Source of the DNA: Acetatifactor muris
GTDB taxonomy: Bacteria > Bacillota > Clostridia > Lachnospirales > Lachnospiraceae
Direction: 5' to 3'
Length of the DNA stretch: 64,000 nucleotides
Assembly: GCA_023663635.1 (NCBI GenBank)
Contig: JAMPHD010000001.1
Span: 40,892-104,891 of the forward strand
Shown here piece by piece: positions 40,640 to 48,355 of this stretch. The notes under the pieces were generated by a model. It worked only from the letters and a program-made list of their open reading frames with translations. It had not been told where the DNA came from and did not search any database. The position numbers and the translations under genes are program-made. Positions within the stretch are counted from its first letter, which is position 1. Each line of letters starts with the position of its first letter.

Positions 40640-42343
40640 TCATTGTTTCAGCTGCGAGTCATAGATGTCTCTGTAGATCTGTGAGCCCGCCAACAGTTCC
40701 TCGTGGGTGCCGCAGGCAGCCAGACGGCCGCCCTCCAACACGGCGATGCGGTCGGCGTTTCGGATGGAGGCAATGCGCTGCGCAATGATGACCTTGGTGA
40801 CATCGGGACATTCCTTTTGGAGAGCTTGGTACAGCCTGCTCTCCGTCTGCAGATCAAGCGCGTTGGTGGCATCGTCAAAGATCAGGATCCGGGCGTCCTT
40901 CAGGACGGCGCGGGAGATGGCGATGCGCTGTTTCTGGCCGCCGGAGAGGGAGTGTCCGCCCTCCGTGACCGGGGTGTCATAGCCGTCCGCCGTGAGACGG
41001 ATGAAATCGTCCGCCTGAGCGATGGAGGCCGCGCGGCGGATGTCCTCCGGGGAGGCCTCCTCCCGTCCCCAACGGATATTGGATTCAATGGAGCGGGAGT
41101 ACAGCTCCGCCTTTTGCATCACGATGGAGATGCGCTTGCGGAGTTTGGAGAGGGGATAGTCCTTCACATCCGTTCCGTCCACCAGAATTTGGCCCTCCGT
41201 CACGTCATAAAACCGGGGGATCAGATTGGCCAGCGTGGATTTGCCGCTGCCGGTGGAACCGATGATGCCCAAGGTCTCCCCCTTATGTACGCAGAGACTG
41301 ATATCCTCCAGAACATTTTGATCCCCGCCCGGATAGGCGAAGGACACATGGCGGAATTCCAGTTCTCCCTCGGGAGAAGGAGGAGTCGCCGGCCCATCCG
41401 GGAGACTGTTCCCGCAGCGCAGGACCTCGTTGATCCGGTTTACGGAGGCTCCGGCCCGGGTGAAGGTCTGGAAGATATTGGCCATGAAAGTTACGCCGTG
41501 CAGGATCATGGCCATGTAGGTGATGGCCGCCATGATGCGCCCGGAGGTGATGTCCCCGGTGGTGCGTATGGTGTAGCCGCCCACATAGAGTATGGCCGTC
41601 ACACAGAGATTCAGTACGATGTTCATGCAGGGCATCATGAAAGCTAAGAGGCTCTGCACCCGCAGATTGGTGTCGCACAGCGCGTCATTGGCCGCGTCAA
41701 AGCGCTCAAGTTCGTGGTCCTCCCGCACATAGGCCTTCACCACTCTGGCGCCGGCGATGGTCTCCTGCACGCAGTTGTTGACGCCGTCCAGTCTCTTTTG
41801 CACGATGGCGAACAGGGGGGAGGCTTTCTTTAGGAAGAAGACTACGAAGAACAGGATGAAGGGCAGACCGCAGGCAGCCACCAGGGCAAAGCGGGGAGAC
41901 TGCAGATACAGCATGATGATCCCGCCGACGAACATGACGGAGTTGCGGACCACGCCCCTCATGGACATGGCGACCATCTGCTGCACCTGTGTCACATCGT
42001 TCACCAGTCGGGTGACCAGCGAGCCCGTGGAGAAATGATCCGTCTGTTCAAAGGAGAGGCTCATGACCTTGGCGAACAGATCTTTGCGCAGGTCATTGCC
42101 GAACTGTTGGGAGGCCAGATTGGCGAAGACGCCGCACATGACCCCACAGAAACCGCCGAAGAACACCAACAGGATCATGCGGATGCCCTCGTAGAGCACC
42201 AACTGCAGATCGCCCTTCAACACGCCCTCGTCCACAATGGTGGCCATCATATCGGGCTGTATCAGGTCCATGGCGATCTCGCCCAACATAAAAAGGGGCG
42301 CGAGAAGGCAGAAATGCCAATATTTTTTGAGATATTTCAGCAT
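40640..42343 (-). CDS. ABC exporter subunit with degenerate Walker B
   Basis: A 567-residue half-transporter with six membrane helices and an ATPase domain: Walker A GSTGSGKSTLANLI, a perfect signature SLSGGQKQRIAIS, but Walker B reads RILIFDDATNALD, so the catalytic Glu is Asp. With its partner this forms one active and one degenerate ATP site, the pattern of heterodimeric exporters such as LmrCD, BmrCD and TM287/288. Substrate unknown; drugs or lipids are typical. First gene of the two-gene unit. Confidence 0.9.
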   Translation of the reverse strand: MLKYLKKYWHFCLLAPLFMLGEIAMDLIQPDMMATIVDEGVLKGDLQLVLYEGIRMILLVFFGGFCGVMCGVFANLASQQFGNDLRKDLFAKVMSLSFEQTDHFSTGSLVTRLVNDVTQVQQMVAMSMRGVVRNSVMFVGGIIMLYLQSPRFALVAACGLPFILFFVVFFLKKASPLFAIVQKRLDGVNNCVQETIAGARVVKAYVREDHELERFDAANDALCDTNLRVQSLLAFMMPCMNIVLNLCVTAILYVGGYTIRTTGDITSGRIMAAITYMAMILHGVTFMANIFQTFTRAGASVNRINEVLRCGNSLPDGPATPPSPEGELEFRHVSFAYPGGDQNVLEDISLCVHKGETLGIIGSTGSGKSTLANLIPRFYDVTEGQILVDGTDVKDYPLSKLRKRISIVMQKAELYSRSIESNIRWGREEASPEDIRRAASIAQADDFIRLTADGYDTPVTEGGHSLSGGQKQRIAISRAVLKDARILIFDDATNALDLQTESRLYQALQKECPDVTKVIIAQRIASIRNADRIAVLEGGRLAACGTHEELLAGSQIYRDIYDSQLKQ

Positions 42344-42542
42344 GGGTTCACTCTCTTTCCGATTGATATGTATAATTTTACAATATTCCTAAATCCGGCG
42401 CAAACAAAAAATAAAATCGGAAATTTCCAAAAATAAATTTGGAAAATTACAAGACGGGGTAGTTTTTTGATCGAAAATCCGTTACAATAGATAATATAAA
42501 ATAATATGTAACCAATACGAAACGGAAAGCGGGAATTGGAAG

Positions 42543-42767
42543 ATGGACATGACGCCAAAGGCCGGGACATCACGGGATCGAATCCCGGAGGAACGGATTC
42601 CTCAAGATCCTGTGATGCTGCTCAGTTTCGTGAATCTGAAACTGCGGGATTTTTATGGAAGTCTGGAAATGTTGTGCGAGGATTTAAACGCGGACAGCCG
42701 GGACATCACGGATCGGTTGTCGGCCATCGGTTATCACTATGACGCGGAGAAGAACAGGTTTGTCTGA
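42543..42767 (+). CDS. DUF4250 small protein
   Basis: A 74-residue protein matching DUF4250: PVMLLSFVNLKLRDFYGSLE then LCEDLNADSRDITDRLSAIG and YHYDAEKNRFV at the end. This family is common in Clostridia and has no known function; the helix pair and basic surface might bind nucleic acid. GGAATTGGAAG precedes the ATG. Its last 29 bases overlap the ASKHA gene, so the two are coupled. Confidence 0.85.
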   Translation: MDMTPKAGTSRDRIPEERIPQDPVMLLSFVNLKLRDFYGSLEMLCEDLNADSRDITDRLSAIGYHYDAEKNRFV

Positions 42768-44085
42768 TCAGGATTGGAAGGGCAGCCGCTGTCAGATCTG
42801 TACGGGTTGCGGACATTGTCTCGGGGCGGACGCAGGGAAGACGATGGCGGGCAATACGGGAGCAGTGAGAGATTTTGGTAATTCGCGGGGAACGGGCGGC
42901 GGATTGCGGATCGTCACGGCTTATGAGGCGCCGGAGGATGCGGCCGCAGGGCCGTTTCCGGAGAGGCTGCGGCTTGTGACGGCGGATATCGGCACCACCA
43001 CCATTGCCATGCAGCTCTTTGACGGAGGCGGTCATATTGAGACGGACTATGCCTGTGTGAATCCGCAGGTGCGCTTTGGGGCGGATGTGCTCTCCCGGAT
43101 CCGCGCGGCGCGGGATCCCGCGTCGGCAGGAGCCATGCGGGATGAAGTGAGAGGAGCGGTCGCGGAGGGTTTAAAGGAGTTTCGATCCTGTTTGGGGCAG
43201 GGGGAGACCATGCGGATGGTGTTGGCCGGCAACACGACCATGATCTATCTGTTCATGGGTTACGACCCGGAGGAACTTGGAAGAGCGCCTTTTGCGGCCA
43301 CACATTTAGGGGCTGTGAGAACCAAGATCGAAGGGGTGCCCTGTGTGATCTTTCCCGGATTTTCTGCCTTTGTGGGGGGAGATATCATGGCGGGCGTATA
43401 TGCCTGCGGGATGCGGGAGAGCGGGGAACTGACGCTCCTCATAGATCTGGGCACCAACGGCGAGATGGTATTGGGTGATGCGAGGCGCGGGATCGCCTGT
43501 GCCACGGCGGCGGGGCCGGCATTTGAGGGCGGTGCGGGCCGCGGCGTTTGGGGGGCGGATATGGTACATCTTCTGGCCTGCCTGAGACGGGAGGGCATCG
43601 TGGATGAGACGGGCCTGTTGGCGGATCCCTATTTTGACGAAGGCATCACCATCGGGGATGTGCGGGTGACGCAGGAGGCCGTCCGCGCCATTCAGCTCGC
43701 CAAGGGAGCCGTCGGAGCCGGCATCCGCATTCTCATGAAGGAATACGGTATAGAGGAAGATTGGAATGCCATCGGGCGGGTGGTGTTGGCAGGGGGATTC
43801 GGCTACTATCTGGATCCGGAGGACGCGGCCGAGATCGGCCTGTTGCCGGCGCAGCTTGTGGCACGGACCCGGGCCGGGGGCAATACGGCGCTTGCGGGAG
43901 CCGCGCGACTGGGGCGCAGACTCTTGGCAGGAGAGACCGGCGGGCGGGAAGATCCCGCGCAGGGCGCCGGAGGTATGATGGGGGAGATATTGGAAGGCTT
44001 GGATACCCGGGGTATGGAGATCGTGAATCTGGCAGCGCACCCGGATTTTGAGAGGCTGTATATAGAACACATGGATCTGAGATAG
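42739..44085 (+). CDS. ASKHA-domain (DUF4445/RACo-like) protein with a four-Cys N-terminus
   Basis: A 448-residue protein. The body (about 75-430) is an ASKHA ATPase-like domain of the corrinoid-activation (RACo/DUF4445) family: ADIGTTTIAMQLFD, LAGNTTMIYLFMG, IDLGTNGEMVLG, and VLAGGFGYYLDP. Relatives reduce the cobalt of corrinoid proteins through an N-terminal [2Fe-2S] domain. Here that domain is missing; instead about 27 residues end in C-x2-C-x2-C-x2-C (Cys 18, 21, 24, 27), a [4Fe-4S]-like spacing. No corrinoid protein or methyltransferase is near. Confidence 0.8.
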   Translation: MTRRRTGLSDQDWKGSRCQICTGCGHCLGADAGKTMAGNTGAVRDFGNSRGTGGGLRIVTAYEAPEDAAAGPFPERLRLVTADIGTTTIAMQLFDGGGHIETDYACVNPQVRFGADVLSRIRAARDPASAGAMRDEVRGAVAEGLKEFRSCLGQGETMRMVLAGNTTMIYLFMGYDPEELGRAPFAATHLGAVRTKIEGVPCVIFPGFSAFVGGDIMAGVYACGMRESGELTLLIDLGTNGEMVLGDARRGIACATAAGPAFEGGAGRGVWGADMVHLLACLRREGIVDETGLLADPYFDEGITIGDVRVTQEAVRAIQLAKGAVGAGIRILMKEYGIEEDWNAIGRVVLAGGFGYYLDPEDAAEIGLLPAQLVARTRAGGNTALAGAARLGRRLLAGETGGREDPAQGAGGMMGEILEGLDTRGMEIVNLAAHPDFERLYIEHMDLR

Positions 44086-44145
44086 AGATCCTGTTTTCAG
44101 AGACGCTTGTTCCGACACAGATCAACAGACGAGAGGAGACGGCAA

Positions 44146-46254
44146 ATGGACAACAGACAGATGACGGCAGGAACCAAGAAGGAACCGGTAAAGGAAATTT
44201 CCAAAGGAACCCAAAAGAAAAAGAATTATATTTTTGGCATCCGCAATAAAATAGTAGTTTGTTTTCTGGTCCCCATCGCTTTTATGGTCATCATAGGGAT
44301 GACGGCGTACAGCAAGGCGGAGGAAGGCATGGAGGGCAATTTCCGCGACTCCACCATGCAGACCCTGGACATGGCCGTGGAGTATGTGGAGATGAGCTGC
44401 AGCTTTATCGAATCCGAGAGCATGAAATATCTTCTGGATTCCGGGCTGAACAAGTACAGCATGGGATTGATGAAGAGTAATCCCGAGGAGCAGGCGGCCA
44501 CTGCGTCCACTCTGAACAGCAGTATGCTGTCCGCGCAGGTGTCCAACCCGTTCATCAGCCAGATACATATCATCACGCCGGCGGGAGTGAACATGCTCTC
44601 TACCAAGATGTCCGCCGAGGACGGCATATTGGAGGAGTATCTCGTGGATGTGACCGCGGAGGGGGAGAGCCTGAGCCGTTGGACCGACAGACATACGGTA
44701 TTGGACAAGCATCTGCCCATGAGCGAGGATGAATATATTCTGGCCTATCAGATCATGAATCAGGGCAACAGCAGCTGTATCGTCATTGACGTAAAGCAGA
44801 CGGCCATCCGCGATTTTCTGTCCGGTCTGAATCTGGGCGAGGGCAGCATAGTGGGTTTTGTGACGGCGGGCGGCAGAGAGATCATCACCGGGAATTTGGG
44901 AGAGAACGGCGAGAGTGATCTTGGGTCCGGATCGGTCTTCTTCGGGCAGAGTTTCATGCCCTCGTCCGACGCGGAGCTCAACGGATATGCGGAAGTGAAC
45001 TACAACGGGCGGCAATACCAGTTCCTCTACAGCCGCAGTTCACAGACGGGCGCCGCCATCTGCGCGTTAGTGCCCATGAGCGTGATCACGGGACAGGCGG
45101 AGGCGATCAAGAGCCTGACCGTCATGCTGATCGTGGTGGCCTGCGCGGTCGTGTTGGTCGTGGGTATTCTGATCGTCATGGGCATTCAGAAAAATATGAC
45201 AGGCATCTCCCGCAAATTCGGCGAGGTGGCCAAGGGAGATCTGACGGTGCAGGTGAAGGCGGGAGGACATGATGAGTTCCAGGATCTGGCGGGATCCGCC
45301 ACCAATATGATCGCCAACACCAAGAGCCTGGTCAACAAGGTGAGCAACGCCACGGGACAACTGGAGATCTCGTCTCAGGAGGTAGAGCAGGTGTCCGGCG
45401 TTATCAATGATTATTCCAAGGATATTACCGAGGCCATACAGGAGATCAACGAGGGAATGGCCAGACAGTCGCGTCACGCTCAGGACTGTGTGGACAAGAC
45501 GGAAGTGCTCTCCGATGAAATCCAGGGCGTGGGACGCATTGTGGAGAGAGTGGAGCAGTTGGTAAATGAGACGGAGAACATGATCAATCACGGTATGGAT
45601 ATCGTCCACGCGTTGGGCGAGAGGGCGCAGGAGACCACGGTCATCACGGCCAAGGTGGGAGAGAGCATTGCCACCTTGAAGGATGAGTCGGAGATCATCA
45701 ACACCTTTGTGGCCACGATCACCGATATCTCCACGCAGACCAACCTCCTGTCCCTGAACGCCTCCATTGAGGCGGCGAGAGCGGGCGAGGCCGGCAGAGG
45801 ATTTGCGGTGGTGGCGGAGGAGATCCGGCATCTGGCGGACGATTCCGCCAAGGCCGCGGGAGAGATCCGCAACAATGTGGATATGATAAGCGAAAAGACG
45901 CTGATGAGCGTGAGCAGCGCCAACGATGCCCGTTCCATGGTAGCCCTGCAGACGGAGGCCGTGGAGGAAGTGGTGAAAGTATTTAAGACGATGCAGCAGC
46001 GCATGAGCGATCTGGTCGTTGGTCTTCGCGATATCGTCAACGGGATCGAGCGTGCCGACAGGGAGCGCGAGGACACGGTCCTGGCGGTCAAGAATATCAC
46101 CGACATCATTGAGGCAACGGCCGAGAACGCGGAGGCCGTGAACGAAGTGGCGGACAAACTGCTGCAGAATGTGGAGAACTTAAACCGCACGGCGGATGTA
46201 TTGGGAGAAAACATGACCGGCCTCAAAGCCGAGATCGCGCTGTTCAAGATCTGA
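44146..46254 (+). CDS. Methyl-accepting chemotaxis protein, large sensor
   Basis: A 702-residue chemoreceptor: an N-terminal cytoplasmic stretch of about 37 residues, TM1 (about 38-57), an extracytoplasmic dCache-like sensor of about 265 residues, TM2 (about 322-346), HAMP, and the signalling coiled coil with [19 protein letters not shown] then [16 protein letters not shown]. No C-terminal methylation-enzyme tether. GACGAGAGGAGACGGCAA sets ATG 44146; a TTG 39 bases upstream has no SD. It has the same 36-heptad-class tip as the receptor at 23.3 kb but a larger sensor, so a different ligand. Confidence 0.93.
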   Translation: MDNRQMTAGTKKEPVKEISKGTQKKKNYIFGIRNKIVVCFLVPIAFMVIIGMTAYSKAEEGMEGNFRDSTMQTLDMAVEYVEMSCSFIESESMKYLLDSGLNKYSMGLMKSNPEEQAATASTLNSSMLSAQVSNPFISQIHIITPAGVNMLSTKMSAEDGILEEYLVDVTAEGESLSRWTDRHTVLDKHLPMSEDEYILAYQIMNQGNSSCIVIDVKQTAIRDFLSGLNLGEGSIVGFVTAGGREIITGNLGENGESDLGSGSVFFGQSFMPSSDAELNGYAEVNYNGRQYQFLYSRSSQTGAAICALVPMSVITGQAEAIKSLTVMLIVVACAVVLVVGILIVMGIQKNMTGISRKFGEVAKGDLTVQVKAGGHDEFQDLAGSATNMIANTKSLVNKVSNATGQLEISSQEVEQVSGVINDYSKDITEAIQEINEGMARQSRHAQDCVDKTEVLSDEIQGVGRIVERVEQLVNETENMINHGMDIVHALGERAQETTVITAKVGESIATLKDESEIINTFVATITDISTQTNLLSLNASIEAARAGEAGRGFAVVAEEIRHLADDSAKAAGEIRNNVDMISEKTLMSVSSANDARSMVALQTEAVEEVVKVFKTMQQRMSDLVVGLRDIVNGIERADREREDTVLAVKNITDIIEATAENAEAVNEVADKLLQNVENLNRTADVLGENMTGLKAEIALFKI

Positions 46255-46279
46255 GACGGTTGCGGAAAATAAATCACGG

Positions 46280-46313
46280 CAAAATCCTGCGCTTTTTGTG
46301 CGGGATTTTGTGT
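46280..46313 (+). terminator. Terminator after the second chemoreceptor gene
   Basis: CAAAATCCTGCG (46280-46291) pairs with TGCGGGATTTTG (46299-46310), 11-12 bp with one wobble, followed by TGTTT. Confidence 0.75.
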
Positions 46314-46494
46314 TTCATGTGGAATTTTGCGGTTTTGCTCAAAATATTCGTGTGTTTTAGTGTTAAAATAGCGATGAAATTCATTGACTTTAACACGAAT
46401 ATCCGGTATGCCACGGGTTATCTCTTAAGCTCTTAAGGAGGATGCTCTATCCTGACTGTTTACTACATTTGCGTGTCCGGTCGCAACATTTCAC

Positions 46495-46522
46495 GAAATT
46501 TTTTCTTTGGGTCTGCCGATAA
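46495..46522 (+). promoter_or_regulatory. Candidate SigD promoter before LytTR and FliD-like genes
   Basis: GCCGATAA (46515-46522) is an exact match to the flagellar sigma -10. GAAA (46495-46498), 16 bases upstream, resembles TAAA. In the same 337-base spacer (46255-46591), ATTCGTGT (46346-46353) and its extended complement TTTAACACGAAT (46389-46400) form an inverted repeat, a possible regulator site. Confidence 0.45.
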
Positions 46523-46591
46523 AATAGTTGAGCAGCAAGTCAGGACCTTTCAGGATATTTGCGCTACATCACCCACATACGAGGATAACAC

Positions 46592-46951
46592 ATGCATAAA
46601 GGGATAGAACATACCGCCCGGGCGGAGGTCTTGGTGCGCCGGCGGGATATGACGATGAGCGTTCCCACAGATCAAATATATTATATAGAGAGCAACAATC
46701 GAAAAGTCATTCTCTATACGGATCAAAACACCATAGAATATTATGGCAAGATCGGAGAGTTGGAGAGGCAGCTGCAGGGCGAATTCTTCAGGATTCACAG
46801 AGGCTATCTGGTCAATATGCGCTATGTGACGGGATACGGCAGGTCGGAGGTGCGGGTGACCAACGGGGATGTCCTTCTGCTCTCCAAATATAAGTATCGG
46901 GATTTTGTAGAGGCATATCAGCAGTTTATGGCGGAGGAGACAAAGATATGA
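46592..46951 (+). CDS. Stand-alone LytTR DNA-binding protein
   Basis: A 119-residue protein made almost entirely of one LytTR domain (about 25-115): IYYIESNNRKVILYTD, LERQLQGEFFRIHRGYLVNM, VTNGDVLLLSKYKYRDF. There is no receiver domain and no membrane segment, so it is not a classical two-component regulator. It could be controlled by its level, by a partner protein, or constitutive. CGAGGATAACAC precedes the ATG. It overlaps the FliD-like gene by 4 bases, so both are made from one transcript. Confidence 0.9.
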   Translation: MHKGIEHTARAEVLVRRRDMTMSVPTDQIYYIESNNRKVILYTDQNTIEYYGKIGELERQLQGEFFRIHRGYLVNMRYVTGYGRSEVRVTNGDVLLLSKYKYRDFVEAYQQFMAEETKI

Positions 46952-47610
46952 TGCGGGTGACCAGAGGCATGATCAGACAGGCGAAGAGCCGGGGCAACAA
47001 AACGAAAAACAACGGATCACGGCTGAGCTCCATTCCGGCGCGCAGTGAAAAGGAGAAACGACTGAGCGCTTTGAGCGGCAGCAGGAAGGTGGACACCGCG
47101 CAGCGGAGCGGCTATGAGAAACTGCAGAGCAGCGCAGACCATCTTGCCAAGAAGGCGGATACTCTCTCGGACACGGGGAAGGATTCCCTGTGGGAGAAGG
47201 CAAAGGAGAGCGGCGACAGGGGTCAGATCGGCAGCGCCGCAAAGGAATTTGTCGCGCTGTATAACGACACTTTGAGCAATGTGAAGAAAGCGTCAGGCGT
47301 GCTCAACGAATATTATTACAAGATGCTGAAGGAGGTGGCCTCCGACAACAGCGCGCAGTTGGAGGACATCGGGATCACGATCGCGAAGGACGGATCTCTG
47401 AACCTGAATGAGAAAAAATTCCGTGAGGCGGAGGCGACCGCGTTGGAGAAGGTCTTCGGGGGTTCCGATTCCTTTATGAGCAAGACCTCTTTTCTGGCGG
47501 GGCGGATATCCGATAACGCGGAGAGCAGCTTGGACAGCATCAGCGGTCGATACAATTCCGCGGGCCTGTTGCAATCGGCTCTGGCGGGCAGATATACTTT
47601 CCGGGGGTGA
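46948..47610 (+). CDS. Short protein with one FliD C-terminal-like module
   Basis: A 220-residue protein. The first 40 residues are basic (RGMIRQAKSRGNKTKNN) and lack a signal peptide. Residues about 98-205 hold the same module as in the 406-residue protein at 3.6 kb: FVALYNDTL, QLEDIGITIAKDGSLNLNEK, and ALEKVFGGSDSF. It is coupled to the LytTR gene by an ATGA overlap. Function unknown; secretion through a flagellar-type exporter would explain the missing signal peptide, but no such genes are in the window. Confidence 0.65.
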   Translation: MMRVTRGMIRQAKSRGNKTKNNGSRLSSIPARSEKEKRLSALSGSRKVDTAQRSGYEKLQSSADHLAKKADTLSDTGKDSLWEKAKESGDRGQIGSAAKEFVALYNDTLSNVKKASGVLNEYYYKMLKEVASDNSAQLEDIGITIAKDGSLNLNEKKFREAEATALEKVFGGSDSFMSKTSFLAGRISDNAESSLDSISGRYNSAGLLQSALAGRYTFRG

Positions 47611-47626
47611 CACCCCGGAATTTTTT
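47599..47626 (+). terminator. Terminator overlapping the FliD-like stop codon
   Basis: TTCCGGGG (47599-47606) pairs with CCCCGGAA (47613-47620) and runs into TTTTTT. The stop codon of the preceding gene sits in the loop. Confidence 0.85.
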
Positions 47627-47660
47627 ATTGGGGATTTTTTGGAATTTTTACACAATGTTC

Positions 47661-47691
47661 TTGACAACTAATATGTGTTAGCGTATACTAA
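47661..47691 (+). promoter_or_regulatory. feo promoter with overlapping iron-type operator
   Basis: TTGACA (47661-47666), 17 bases, TATACT (47684-47689). TTAGCGTATACTAA (47678-47691) is an inverted repeat TTAG-N6-CTAA covering the -10, and CTAATATGTGTTAG (47668-47681) continues the pattern backwards, giving three half-sites in a row. The layout resembles DtxR/IdeR-type boxes, which would shut the operon when iron is plentiful. Confidence 0.75.
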
Positions 47692-47740
47692 CCTTGAAAT
47701 AAAGATCATTTTCCATATCATGCGGAGAGGAGATGGGCAT

Positions 47741-47950
47741 ATGCCTTTGGCAATGGCGAATGCGGGAGAGCCCTGCATCATTAAGAAGATAGGCGGCAAG
47801 GATGAAGTCAGATTATTCTTGGAGAGTCTGGGCTTTGTGGTGGGCGGAGAAGTCACCGTGGTGTCCGGCATAGGGGGCAATCTGATCGTGAACGTGAAGG
47901 ATTCCCGGGTGGCCATCGGCAGGGACATGGCGGCCAAGATCCTGGTCTGA
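47741..47950 (+). CDS. feoA: FeoA-type protein, first copy
   Basis: A 69-residue SH3-like FeoA domain: MPLAMANAGEPCIIKKIGGK then LESLGFVVGGEVTVVS and VAIGRDMAAKILV. It supports FeoB in Fe(II) uptake. GGAGAGGAG is 8 bases before ATG 47741; upstream in-frame codons are leader. First gene of feoA-feoA-feoB. Confidence 0.9.
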   Translation: MPLAMANAGEPCIIKKIGGKDEVRLFLESLGFVVGGEVTVVSGIGGNLIVNVKDSRVAIGRDMAAKILV

Positions 47951-48058
47951 GACGTCTGCGCGAAGGGGAACCGGGGCAAAGGAACGCCCGCGTGGGGATG
48001 TCAGCGCAGGAATGATTGCGTGGGATCGGCATGAAAATGGAATGGAAGGGAGACAGAT

Positions 48059-48283
48059 ATGAAGACACTGAGAGAAACGGCCGTCGGTCAGACCGTCACG
48101 GTGAAGAAACTGCACGGTGAAGGCCCCGTCAAAAGGCGCATCATGGACATGGGCATCACCAAGGGAGTGGAGGTTTATGTGAGAAAGGTTGCGCCCTTGG
48201 GAGATCCGGTGGAGGTGACCGTGCGGGGATACGAATTATCTCTGCGCAAGGCGGATGCCGAGATGATCGAAGTGGAAGGCTGA
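48059..48283 (+). CDS. feoA: FeoA-type protein, second copy
   Basis: A 74-residue FeoA domain: TLRETAVGQTVTVKKLHGEG, KRRIMDMGITKGVEVYVRKV, LGDPVEVTVRGYELSLRKAD. It is diverged from the first copy and keeps the full RRIMDMGITKG motif that the first lacks. The two are separate small proteins ahead of FeoB, a common Clostridial layout. GGAAGGGAGACAGAT precedes the ATG. Confidence 0.93.
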   Translation: MKTLRETAVGQTVTVKKLHGEGPVKRRIMDMGITKGVEVYVRKVAPLGDPVEVTVRGYELSLRKADAEMIEVEG

Positions 48284-48310
48284 TCGGAGCCTATATTTTT
48301 TACATAGCAG

Positions 48311-48324
48311 TTAGTTAAAACTAA
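48311..48324 (+). promoter_or_regulatory. Second TTAG-N6-CTAA box, in front of feoB
   Basis: TTAGTTAAAACTAA is a perfect 14-base inverted repeat between feoA2 and feoB, of the same design as the box at the operon promoter. Its position suggests an extra iron-controlled entry or roadblock. Confidence 0.65.
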
Positions 48325-48355
48325 TGAAAGGTAGTTAAAGAGGAGGAGTATTGAG

